Below, piece by piece: positions 1-33,400 of a DNA stretch of 64,000 bases (position 1 is the first letter of the stretch; every line of letters starts with the position of its first letter). The notes beneath the pieces were generated by a model, which did not search any database, was not told the DNA's origin, and saw nothing but the letters and a program-made list of their open reading frames with translations. Position numbers and translations under genes: made by a program. The stretch is from Coturnix japonica. Taxonomy: Eukaryota; Chordata; Aves; Galliformes; Phasianidae. The stretch spans positions 44,116,093 to 44,180,092 of the forward strand of contig NC_029520.1 of NCBI RefSeq assembly GCF_001577835.2, in the 5' to 3' direction.

Positions 1-21409
<21,409 letters not shown>

Positions 21410-23400
21410 AGGTTGGAGGAAAAGTTCTTGAACTCAAAACCATCTTACAGGAGAATGAATTGAAAATAAATACGCTTCCCCTTTGTATATTGTTTCTAGG
21501 AAAGAATTTTAAAAAAAAGAACCCTACAAACCTAAAGGACATGTTTTGATAAGTAGTAAATAAAAAGCAAAAAACTTTCAGGTGACATTGCTGAGATGCT
21601 CTACCTTGCTCTGTAATCCCGTTTCAAGAACACGGTGTTTTGTAAAGTGTGGCCCTGACCAGAGGGGTCGGTTCGTGAACTTGCATCAAAAAAGACGATT
21701 CTTTATACAACAGTGCTAAAATGGGACTACTTTTCACATTCTTATGAATATGGAGCTCACCTGTTGCTTACAATTTTTTTAATTTTGTATTCCAAGTGTG
21801 CATATTGTACACTTTTCGGGGATATGCGTAGTAATGCTATGTGTGATTTTCTGGAGGTTGATAACTTGCTTGCGGTAGATTTTCTTTAAAAGAATGGGCA
21901 GTTACATGCATACTTCAAAAGTATTTTCCTGTAAAGAAAAAAAGTTATATAGGTTTTGTTTGCTATCTTAATTTTGGTTGTATTCTTTGATGTTAACACA
22001 TTTTGTATAATTGTATCGTATAGCTGTAATGAGATCATGTAGTATCAAATATTAGATGTGATTTAATAGTGTTAATCAATTTAAACCCATTTTAGTCACT
22101 TTTTTTGGAGAAATACTGCCAGATGCTGGTGTTCAGTGTAATTTCTTTGCCTGTTCAGTAACGGAAAGTGGTGCTCAGTTGTAGAATGTATTGTACAGGC
22201 ACTGACCTTTTATTAACACCTGATAATATGTACATCCCATGTAATAGAAAGGGCAACAATAAAACAGTCGTCCTAAAGAAAGAATATGGCAGAAAATGAT
22301 CTGTAAGCACAGTCTATTTTCTTTTGTCCAGAGCAATCCTAGTTCCTCTTGATCTTCCCAATATTGGAAGCTAAATAAACTCAAGTTTCCTTACTTGGCA
22401 TTCAATTAGAATGATTTGTGATGAAATTCCGTAATGCCACGTCAGGTGGTATACATAAATATAACTGATGACTATAATTCTGTTTTTGTGTGACCTAGAC
22501 TTCCATTAACTGGAGTGGTGGATTTGGATACTCGTCAATATAGTGAGATTTCAGTATACCTGGAAAGCAAGTGGGTGAAACAATATGGTAAATAGCTAAA
22601 TGGGCACTGTGCTTAATTGTAGGAGAGTAATCTTGAATGTTTAAATACAATAGGACATGGGAGAACTGTGGGGCTTGGTCACAGCAGGAAAAAGAAAGCT
22701 GTCATCTTCTTTCGGCTGTCTTGTTTGACTGAATATTTCTTGGAACCTCCTTGGATACCTTTTACTTTAGAACAGCCACTCATAGTTCTCAGAGAACTTC
22801 GTGGATTTTGGAAGGTCTGGCTAAAAGTGGTTACTTCTCGTTTGTTCACGTGTTCAAAATAAGAAATATGCAGATAATATAGTAAAAATGTGACTGACTA
22901 ATAAACATGAGTGCACATAAATTGATAAGTAGTATTTTTTAGAGGGATGTGGCATGTATTTTATACTAAAAACTGTTATTTTTTTCTGAATTTGTTTCCT
23001 ACAAGGTTTGTCAAACTTCATGGCTGACAATGAAGTCTTACTTTTGAGACCAAGTTTGGTAGATTGGGGAGAAAACATCGATAATACAAAACTACACTGG
23101 AAAGCAAGAAAATTGCCATCTGTACTTAAGTTAATCTGAACTCTGTGGCTCCAGTCTGAGGTTACTGGGGGTTGGAAGAGAGGTGGGCTATTTAATTATA
23201 AGGAATACACTAGAACTTTGGCAGTATATATATATATATATATTTAAAAGCGGTTATTGAGCAGGATAATATTCTTAAATTTGTATAGTTGCAGTTAAAT
23301 TCTGTGTTTAGTTAAATTAGTGTCTGTCCTTTTTGGAAGGAAATAAAACGAGTTCAGTCTAGTTCTGATTGACTTTTTTTTTTTTTTTTTTATAATAATA
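21410..23400 (+). other. YY1: YY1 3' UTR with alternative poly(A) signals
   Basis: AT-rich sequence after the stop with AATAAA hexamers at 21559-21564, 22258-22263, 22374-22379, 23342-23347 and 23712-23717, suggesting tandem alternative polyadenylation. The functional end is not determinable here. A (TA)9 run (23225-23243) and a T18 run (23374-23391) lie in or just after the UTR. Confidence 0.6.
23225..23243 (+). repeat. (TA)9 microsatellite
   Basis: Simple TA run downstream of YY1, within the possible long 3' UTR. Confidence 0.9.
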
Positions 23401-26400
23401 GTATATATAGTTTCAGTCTTGCACGAAACTGTCATAAAGTGGTACCAGTTATATTGTGTTGCAAAGTAAAGGGATGGCTTGATGATTTCTGTTCCTTATC
23501 CTTGAACGTGCGTTTGCCGCTGAGTTACGTTTAATCTTGTTTTAAAGCTGTGCTGGAAACTTGTGTTGTCAGTAGTTCTAGTACATCTGTGTAAGGAAAC
23601 ATCTCATCTAAGCCTCAAATTATTAAGCATTCAGGACATTCCTGAGTCTGAGGAGCAACATTCAGAAACATGAAAGATCTTTGTTAACTAGTAAAATTCA
23701 TACTGGGATTAAATAAATACCTACAAGAAGCAGTAAGTTATTTATGCATTATAGTTTAATTGGCACATTGTGTTCTTAAAAGTGCAGGATTAGTTGATTC
23801 TGGAGCTCTTCTTATGCATTTTCAGTGAAATTACAAGTTTTGAGAATAACAACAAAGTGGACTCCGCAAACTATCATGGCCATCTTCTAGCCACAAGTTC
23901 CTTCTTTATACCATGAATTTGTGAGCAAGCTCAGGTAAGAAGAGGAGAGTCTGAGGGCTGGGGAAGTGCAGCCTGTAGTTTTTAAGGGAGCAAAAGATGT
24001 AAATGTCTATTCCCTCATGCCCATTAAACTTTGCCTGTGATTTATGCTTAATGTTACCTTGACTGATTCTCCTGCAGCTGAAGTGGAAGGAGAAAATTCT
24101 GCAAGACTGTGCGCACATAAATTCCTTAAGCCTTCTATCTTCTGAACTCAGATGAGTTTTTTAATTGTAGAACTTAATAGACTTTTCAGCTGTGTCTTTG
24201 TTCTGCCTGTAGCAGTAGTTCCTGTTTTAAATACGAGGCAAATGGAACTTACGTACTCATTAGTTCTAGAGACTACTCTTCTTAATAAGTGAGTAGGAAG
24301 AGCCCAGGTACAGCTTTGAAATGGTAAGTGAATAAATTCTTAACGATAACACTGAGATCTTCTTTATTGCTCTCTGTAAGAACTGTTTGCCCTTGGCACT
24401 GGTTGTCTTCTTTTTGAACCAAGAAGTTCACTGTTGAGATAGTGCAGTCTGATGTTTCTTTTTTTCTTTATTTTTTCTTTTTCTCTGCCATGGTCACAAG
24501 TTGTCAGTCAATCTGTACATGGAACATGTTCTAATAACATATGTTGTCAGCAATAATATTTTCAAGGCAGATAGAGGTCCTTTCTGACAATTCCACAGTA
24601 AATGAGCAGAAGAAGAGATGCTTTAACAGCAATAACAAAATTACTGGGACATTAAAATGTTTGAATAAAGCTAGTGTTTTTAAAGTGGTTTTGAAATATG
24701 TTAACACTTGGACCTCGGTTGTCCTAAGGTGCTCACAGGATAGATCTCATCAGTGCATGCCTTGGAAAGACTGGAACTGATCAGTCTTCCTACTCAGTTC
24801 AGATGAATATACTCAAGGACAGCTCCTAATGACTTAACTTGGTTTGTATTATATATAATATATAAAGTATATTTAAATATATATATAGAATCATAGAATT
24901 ATCCAGGTTATATAACAAACAGTGTTTTATAGTAACTACGCTAATGTTTCTGTATTGCTTAAAGCTATAATGATGACTTTTGGAAGCTTTGTGTTAACAT
25001 GAGACTGACTCAGTATTCATTTGATCTACAAATTGAACTTTGTTGTACAGTAGGCCTTGCCAGGCTCCGAGCAGAGCAGGGTGAAAGTAAGCTTTCCACG
25101 CACCTGAGGAGAGTAAGAAATATGACTTTGTATATAGGCATTTGTAAAAAGAACCAGCAAAGCAATAGAACTGTGGAAGTTGAGTGTGACGAGGATTGTA
25201 TATTCTTAGAGGAGCTGTACATCCAAGGTTATTGAATATCTTTGAGAGAAGTGTGGAAATCTAATATTATTAATGATATGCTTTCACCTGGGAGAGGGGC
25301 TGTTTAGGTTTATTATCTAATAGATGCATAAAATAGCATTGATTCTCTCCACCAGTGCCCTCCAAAGAAGTTTAAGGTGAGTTCAGTTAGGGCCTCGCCA
25401 TTTGGCTTTCCTTCAGTGAATCGTTGTTGGTAAGGTTTGCAGTGCAGTTGCAGAAGCTGTCAGAGCGGTACTCTGTAGGGCGACGAGAGTGTGTATGTGG
25501 GAGGGAGGTTTGTGTGTAATAAGTGAACAATACTTTTGAGATGAATCATAGAGGGATAAGCAGAGGAATGAGCTGAACTCACTGTGAAATAGTGGAAAGC
25601 CCATACACAAAAAAGCTCGGTAACTGGATATCTCCTAACAAATCTGCTTCAGCTACAGCTCATCAGCAACTGGTTGTGAAACAAAACTGTAGAAAGCCCT
25701 GTTTTATGACTCTTCCAATGTTTATGGGATGACATAATGGGCTCATAAATCAGGTGTTCCTCAGAACTGCAAGATGCTTCCCAAAGGCATCACTAATTTT
25801 GCCAACAGCAGTTTGGCTTGCAGAGTTTGTGACAGCCTTACGCAGGGAGCATCGTGCAGTTGTTTCAATGCAGTTCTCTCCCAGTATAACAGAAGATTTG
25901 GCCTTTGGACATGAAGTCTTGGATCATAATCAGGATTTGACTGGAACACCTTTTGTGTTCTGTGATGTGTCTCAGAATTGCTTACATCACAGTTCAAAGG
26001 GGTGGGATTAGTTATTGCTGCTTTTTGTTGAAACAGCTGGTGGAGTTGAAGGTTTCCATACATGGGAAAGGTATAACTAATTACCTGCAATTTCCATCCC
26101 ATAGTTAACGTACCCAGTGCTTTGAACTTCCAATGGATTTAAATGGATCCGATGACTCCCATTGGTTTAAAAGGCATACAGAAGTTTATTGTTTGGAGCA
26201 GCATTTGAAGGTGCAATACTGTGGCCTTTATGGGTTTTTTGTGTTTCTGTTTTGTTCTGCTTTATTGTTTAGTGAGGGGCCATGTTACTTTTCTTTCCTC
26301 TTGCATGGGTTACAGATAGAAGATTTCTTCTTCAAGAGAAAAGTTTTGTAATCTGAATCTGAGGAGCAGTGGGCTGTAAACTAAAATGCTCAACTGCTAT

Positions 26401-28169
26401 GGGAAGTGTATCTGATTTTGAGTGCATTACCTCGTTGTTTTTTTCCCCCAAGACTGTGAAATGGAACTGCATAGTCACTGCATTGTGAGCAGGCAGGGAA
26501 CCCAGGAGGAACTTCCTGCAGAAAATTAAAGGTAAGAGTTATTTTTCTGTACCACTTTTAAGTAACCAAGCTTGAACATTGCTCCTAGCCTGGAAAATTC
26601 CCCATCGTAGGTTCTTCATTAGGTGAAAGCACATACCTGCTTCTCTCAGCAGACAGAATCTGCCCTTGCAGAAGGGTGAGGGTCCTGCCTCCTACCTTCC
26701 TGCTGTGAAGGAGCACCTCCTCAGGACCTCGATGAAATTGTGTAGGGTCAGGGATGAGCCTGTACAAACAGACATCCAATGTGAGTTTGTGTCCTACCAG
26801 AAGAGTTGGTTGGGTAAAACTTACTTTTAGGGGCACTCTGTTTTCCTCTGCTTTCCTTTCACACTGCCTGTGAGCATATATAAATTGCTGAACATAGGAA
26901 CATTGGTTTCAAAACCAAGCTTGGTCCAGCAAGAATCACTGCCCTCCCTGCTGTCTTGCTTTCCCCCAGAGAGAGACGGACTATTAGATTCCTCATCTTT
27001 TCCCGTGATGGTAATGCCTGATATGGCATGTTGCCTTTGTAAGTTCCTATCTTCTGGGGCTGCTTTTCTGATAAGAAGAGATTTCATTGCCCTTTCTGCT
27101 AATCTAATATTTGCCACGCTGCTGGGCTTTAAGTTGTCCTTTAACTAAGTACGTAATAGAAGTCTGCTTAACAACAGCTGTTAACGTAGTTTTCTAGTAT
27201 TGTAGCAAATATATCTAATTTCACAGAACAAACACATCCATGCTGGGTCAGCTTTTATGTTTAGGCTTAAATTTAGTGGTTTTTTTTTCTATTGTGGCTT
27301 GAGATCTGCTATAATAACCTCTGTAAGACTTGTAACTCCCACAATATCTACCTTTGCACAGTGTAATTTGTCACTGAAAAGTTTCCTGTAGCATAAGAAT
27401 TTTTCATGTTCAAGCCTGCTTAAAAGTAATCTCTACTTCTCCAGGACATTGGGTCAAAGCTTTGTTTTCATTGCTGACATTGTGTAAGCCTCTGGTCCTC
27501 CCCTGCCCCCCGCCTCTTGTCTATTTGAACATGTTAGTGGCTGTAGTTTATAACACTGATATGAACCACCCAGTAACAGGGTGGGTCATGAGGGAGAGTA
27601 AAATGATGTGGCCTTTTTGGTCAAATAATTTCTTCTACAGGCTTGTCAGGTTGGATACTAGGAAAAATGAGGTGCTCAAGATATGTTTAGATGTTGTACT
27701 AAAGGACATGGTTTAGTGGGGAGATATTGGTGGTAGGAGGATGGATGGACTGGATGACCTTCAGGTTTTTTCCAGCCTTGGTAATTCTGAGGAGGCACTG
27801 TTTGCTTGTTCCATGTCTTTTATTTCTGTGCCCCAGTTTAAAGCTGTTGTTCTTGCTGAGAGAATTGTACTTAGACTGAATAAATGCGGAGTTTGAAGGG
27901 CCCAAATACTCCCCCTACTCCATTGCAGGTCTTGGTAGCTAAATATCTTTTAAGTGAGCTACTGGCTGAAGAGATCATTATGAATAACAAGGTCAAGCAG
28001 CTGATGTATTTTATGCTGGTGCAAGATGTTTTCCTTGCTGCTGGTGTGTGGAAAGCAGATGGAGAACACAGTTGTTCAGGCAAAAGCCAGAAAGCCCACC
28101 CTTTTGCAGGTTAGATTTAAAACAAGGAAGTATTTGAGCAAAAACATAAGAAAAGTTGAAGAGAGGATA
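23401..28169. other. Intergenic region between convergent YY1 and SLC25A29
   Basis: About 4.8 kb with no recognised gene. It holds an AT-rich low-complexity patch (24849-24888), a CR1 tail at 27640-27793 and several short chance open frames on both strands. Some of it may belong to a longer YY1 3' UTR. Confidence 0.75.
27640..27793 (+). mobile_element. CR1 LINE 3' fragment, sense
   Basis: Carries the typical end of a CR1 subfamily: GAGGTGCTCAAGATATGTTT, ACATGGTTTAGTGGGGAGAT, ATTGGTGGTAGGAGGATG, GGACTGGATGACCTTCAGG and a worn GGTAATTCTGA tail. Confidence 0.75.
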
Positions 28170-29728
28170 TCAATATCTTTAAAAAACAATTTATTCCCTC
28201 GGTTTTATATACAGTAATTACAGACTACTGTACAAAGGTGTAAATGGTCTTTGCTGTGAGTTGTGCATGTGCAGCTTAGTAGACAGATTTAACATTCAAT
28301 TTGAATCTCAGTGCAAGTAGGCACTAAAACATCCAACATACCTTCAAGGTATAAAAACACATATCAGTTTTACAGGTTTCCCCAGCATATGTTGTTACAG
28401 TGCAAAATGCTATGAAACAAGGTTTCTTTATCAAAATCCATATAAATTAAACACATATTGCACTTGTCCCAACTGAAAATGTAACAGATTTACTGAAGTA
28501 GCTTGCTATGTTAATGAACATTCCCCAACAATCATGCACTCCCTTCTTTCTCCTGGCTGTCGGTGCCCAATACATGCGGTTCTTCTTCCAGATGTTGAAA
28601 TGCATTTTAAAGCTCTGACCTCTTGAACAGACTGCTAAAAAGATAAAAATAAAACACAGCAGATTCACGTAACCAGAAAATTCTCCAAACCCCTTTTTTA
28701 GTCTTTTCAGTAGTGCTGTAACTAAATACACAGAAATTGGTATTGTTTAAATTCACAATGCAAGTGCATTCAACACAAACCATTACGCTTACACCCCTTA
28801 TTTTCTGGGAAGGCATAAAACTTTCAGACCTAAAGATGTGCGTATTTCCACGGTACTTCAAGCTGCTATGCTATCACTACACCCACTAATGTTTTGTGCA
28901 ATAACACAGGTAGGACTTCTGTACATCACTGGCTGCTACGTTGCACCTTGGGGAAGTGGCACAAAGTTGCATTAACTCAGAACAAAGCTTACACAGCCTA
29001 AAACCACCCCCCACACACTGTGCACCACCAAACAAGAAGTAGAGGTGAAGGCAGACATCAGTCTTGCTAGCCTTGACTTTCCTTTAATCCGTACTAGCCT
29101 TGAAATTTAAAGGAAGAAGTAAATACAAGTGCAAATGCTAACTTTGTGCTTGAGGTGTTTAATCTGAAAGGTAAGAGAGTAGCTTGGAAACAATTTGTTC
29201 TTCTTTTTAAGCAAACCAGTGTGAATAATGTTGCTACTAAAACCACTGACACTTACAAGCAGAGGAAAAGTAAAACATGAGGCTGAGCGTTAATCCATGT
29301 CTTACACAGTTCAGGGTTACCTGCAAAATGCTTCCAGCATTCCCTACTTTACCTTGGAGGACTATATGTGCTCCTGCTACATACAAAAAGCATTTATTTT
29401 CTGAACACACTTCTGCATCCATTCAACTCAGTCATTCAGAACATGGGTTAAAACCTGATTTCTGGTACTCTGACATTCTCCAGATCCTCTTCTGGAGCCC
29501 CAGCAGTACAGTACTTTCTAAAGGCAGGTCCCCATCTTACTTGGATACTATTGGTTATGAAGCCTTTTATAAAGTCATGTGCTATTTATACAAGTAATGG
29601 GATGAAATCTTAATTTGATGCATCTAGTTCTTTATACAGGTAGCATACATTTACACCACTTCTGTGGATCAGCTGTTTACAATAAGAAGACAGCTGGGTT
29701 TCAGATCGAGGTTGGAAGCACACACTGC
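28170..29728 (-). other. SLC25A29: SLC25A29 3' UTR and poly(A) signal
   Basis: On the minus strand, AATAAA at 28195-28190 lies about 1.5 kb past the stop codon and is the likely poly(A) signal, giving a cleavage site near 28170. The stretch between has no other feature; its open frames lack any recognisable domain. Confidence 0.6.
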
Positions 29729-30472
29729 TCACAGACTAGAAGGCTGCTGGATTACCGGGCCTGGATCACATTCACGAAGGTCATTTTCTGACCTCATGTA
29801 CATTAGGAACACAGTGACAGTAGCAAAAGTAGCTGCATTGACAGGAAAAGCTCGGAGAAGAGTAGAAGTGAGGCCTCTCGTGAACACCCTCCAGCCTTCC
29901 TCCTGGTAGCTCTTCCTGATGCAGTCCAGGATGCCCTTGTACTGCGTTACACCTCCAACACCATCTGCCTGCAGCCGGGACTTGATCACATCCACAGGGT
30001 AGGTGGAGAGCCAGGACACAATCCCTGACATCCCCCCAGAAAACAGCAGTTTGGGAATAACGTAACTGTCTTCAGCTTCACAGCCCAAGTATCTGGTCAT
30101 GCAGTCGTAGGTCAGGAAGTAAAAGCCAAAGCTTGGAGTCTCTCTTATGACTGTAGAGACCATGCCTCTGTTGATGCCCCTCAGCCCTTCCTTTCGGTAG
30201 ATTTTGATCAAACAATCCAGAGAATTTTTGTAGTTCTTTGTTTTTTGTTTGTATTCACCAGTTCCCTGAAGCTGCATCCTTGTCTTTGCCAGCTCCATGG
30301 GGCAGCAGATGATGCACTGGATGGCTCCAGCTGCTGAGCCTGCGAGGAAATGGTTCAGAGGAGTGTCTTTGCCGAGGGCACGCAGCGTGTTTCCCTGCAC
30401 ACCGAACACGACTGCATTAATGAAGGTAAGTCCCATCATTGGTGACCCAATGCCTTTATAGAGTCCAAAAGC
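29729..30472 (-). CDS. SLC25A29: SLC25A29 coding exon 4 (repeats 2-3) and stop
   Basis: 744 nt: from AFGLYKG to PSSL and TGA (29731-29729). Encodes the rest of repeat 1 and all of repeats 2 and 3 without introns. The frame stays open upstream of the acceptor to an ATG at 30568 in the intron. Confidence 0.97.
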   Translation of the reverse strand, partial: AFGLYKGIGSPMMGLTFINAVVFGVQGNTLRALGKDTPLNHFLAGSAAGAIQCIICCPMELAKTRMQLQGTGEYKQKTKNYKNSLDCLIKIYRKEGLRGINRGMVSTVIRETPSFGFYFLTYDCMTRYLGCEAEDSYVIPKLLFSGGMSGIVSWLSTYPVDVIKSRLQADGVGGVTQYKGILDCIRKSYQEEGWRVFTRGLTSTLLRAFPVNAATFATVTVFLMYMRSENDLRECDPGPVIQQPSSL

Positions 30473-33400
30473 CTGATGGAAGAAGGAAGGAAAAAGAAGT
30501 GTTTTTAGCACTAGTACTGATAACTTCCTGAAGCTGTGTAGAAAATGTCCTTTCTGGATCTCACTCATGCTCTAACTTCCTAATTGTGGACAGAAGAACC
30601 TGCTTTGTAACAATAAGATCATCTCAGCTTAGAATGCAAGCACTGAAGCATTTTCAGCAGTGTAAATGCATACTTGAGTACAGAAAAGAATCTCTCAGTC
30701 CATGGGGTTAAAAGTTTTCTTGTAAGCTTTATATACATATTTTTATGTATAAGCCCTAAAGACCATAACTAATGGGATGGCTGTAAGCTCCAGTGGAGAA
30801 AGAGAGAAGCCAGTAATGTGTTCTCTCATTGTTTGGACTCAGAAAATCAGCTGTTTGTGTAACTGTTTGTTTAAAAACTTAACTTTGTTGTTTCAATTGC
30901 CAAATTTAATTACGAAAATGAGGAAATGTTCAGCAAGCTTCTGAATGTAAGTAACCAAACCTGAAAACTCCGATGCAAAGTACTGCAGTGTTTGTGGCCA
31001 TGTGAGATTCAGAGTATGATTTCCTTTTGATTATGATATTTATAGTGTGTTGTTCTTTTTTTAACCATATTTCCCACCCTTCTCATACAAAATATATGAA
31101 GATCCACAACAGAGAAAGCATTTACTTTGTACTTACAGATTCTTGCTTTATGATGGACTGAAAGCAATGGAAGGTCCCACGGTAGAGAGGTTTCTCTACA
31201 TTTTGAACTTGTAGACGAACCTATAAAAAGTGGTATGAGATGCTATTTTGTACATTGAGAGCAGCATAACTGGTAAATTAGTGACTTCTACATACATCAA
31301 GAATTGCTATAGAATACATATGCACAAGCACAGACTGGACATTAGAATGCCGTTATGTGGCAAAATCATTTAAAAACATTCTCTTGAGTGTTCAGAATTA
31401 TTTTGGAGAGTGAAATAAAATAGTGAAGGGAGGATATGACTTATTTTGAGAATGAGAGAAGGAGTACAACGGGGTATGCTGTTACCTAGAATTTCAGATA
31501 GAAGCTTTTGTGTCCTGACTACACAACAAGGGCTTCCTTTTGCTGTACAAACCCAAGAGTATTTTATAACGTATAGTTACAAGTCAAGCGTGAAATAGGG
31601 ACGATAATAAAAGGTTGGGAGCTTTCAACAACACATGTAGTGTTTCTGGCTACCAGGCTTCAGGCCCTTCACTGGCATGGGATTTTTTCAGAGTTTTGAG
31701 GGGAAGAGACTTAAGATAGCTTAATGTTCAGATAAGGAAAGGAACAAAAAGTCACTTAGCCTTTTAAATCTTAGTCTGCTGAAAGCAAACCGCTTGTGAG
31801 GGTGTTGGCTGCATCACACCTTCAAATAGTAATTAATTTTTACAAAACTGATATAGAACATTCCACGCAACAGGCGATGGCACTGAGTGGTGACATTGCT
31901 TTTTTGAGGTGATTTCTGACCTTTGATGGGAAAGTCTGGTTCAGGTTTTCCTGCCAATTTGCCTTCAGCTCACTGAAACAGAAAGCCTCGGAGCTACATA
32001 GCTCATGCAAAACCCTGCACTGCAGTAACTCAGTAATTGGTTTCACTAGAGTGGTTGAGTTAGACATCTGTCTTTGATCTCAGCGTGGAGGGCTGCAATG
32101 CTCCTTGGAGGAGATGCTTATCAACCATTTACTGCTGTGGCAGCTCTGCAGCACAAAAATTCAAGACTTATTTGGAACAAAAGAAAGGGTTATTAGGTGT
32201 GGGAAATTCCTGACTTTAGTCTTTTTATCCCCTTTGCCTCCAGTAACTCCACTACCACCAGAATGAAAGGCCCCTAAGATTACAGGGGTCTAGAACCAAT
32301 CTGGGGACATGGTTTCTCAGAAGCCCGTATTAAGGTTAGCTTTTTTCAAGGGAAGAAAAGAATAGCTTGAGTGTTTCTGATATCATAACATGTCATTTCA
32401 TGCTTTGTAAATCAAAGCTGTAGTTTTTAGTGTCTTTTTAATGTGCACTTTAGTGTACACTAAGCCATGCTTGGAGACTGAGTTGACCTCAGGTCTTCAA
32501 AGAGGAAACAGAGTTTTACAACATCTTAAGAGTTCAGAGCAGGCTTAGAGCAGGATTCAAAGCAAATAAATCCTTTGTTATTCAGAGTCTGGTTGGGGGC
32601 TGAAGCAGCTGAGTTTGTTAAAGCTGCTCAGGAAGCAGTCCCATAAGCAAAGCCATACATGTCAATGAGCTGTCAGAACAGCCCAAAACATTGGTCTGAC
32701 TCCATTTATCATTTTATTGCTATTCAAACCTCAGCTATGAAGTTAAAGGGCTTCCAAATATGGGCTTTGGAAGAATTACAGCTTAGCAGCCTTTTTACTT
32801 TTCCATATGAGTACCTTTAGCAAGTTAGAATAATCAGTACTGTGTATCTAGGCTTTATTTCCTAGCAGTGTATAGCTTCTACTATTAACTACATGATTTA
32901 TGAAACATTGACTGATGTTGTAGGACTAAGTATTCAGAAAGCTAAAAGTACTGACACATCACACCTAAGAAAGAAAAGCAGCTCTTAGCTTTGAGATCAG
33001 ATGGCAGCACCTGCAGCAGCAAACTGCTAGGTGAGGCAATAATGTATACAAAGCTTTATATCATGGGCATTAATATTATATTCAACAAGTTCTAATTTAG
33101 TGTGTGCACCTACGGGAAGGATGAATCATTTACAGATCTTTATTTACTCACTGACTGCCAATCATTGCATCCTTTCATTTTGCTTCTTTCCTGTTTGAAG
33201 CTGCTGTCGATAAGGCAGCTGCCATAGTGACAAGCTGTAACTTCACATTGTTAAAGACTTACTCAAAATGAAGGAAAACAAACCAACAAAAAGCTTTCTG
33301 ACACTCCAAACAGTTAACAGTGAAATAAGTGATTTAGAGACATTTGAGCAATTAGTTTCCTCCAAGGATATGTGGTGGGTAAGACCCAAGGTTCTGTCTT

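Noticed and set aside
24885-24910. CR1-like AGAATCATAGAATTATCC
   Set aside because: Only about 20 bp resemble a reversed CR1 end and the following sequence does not continue as CR1.
26827-27148. Overlapping plus and minus open frames in the YY1-SLC25A29 interval
   Set aside because: Both lack known motifs, and overlapping frames on both strands of this size are expected by chance.
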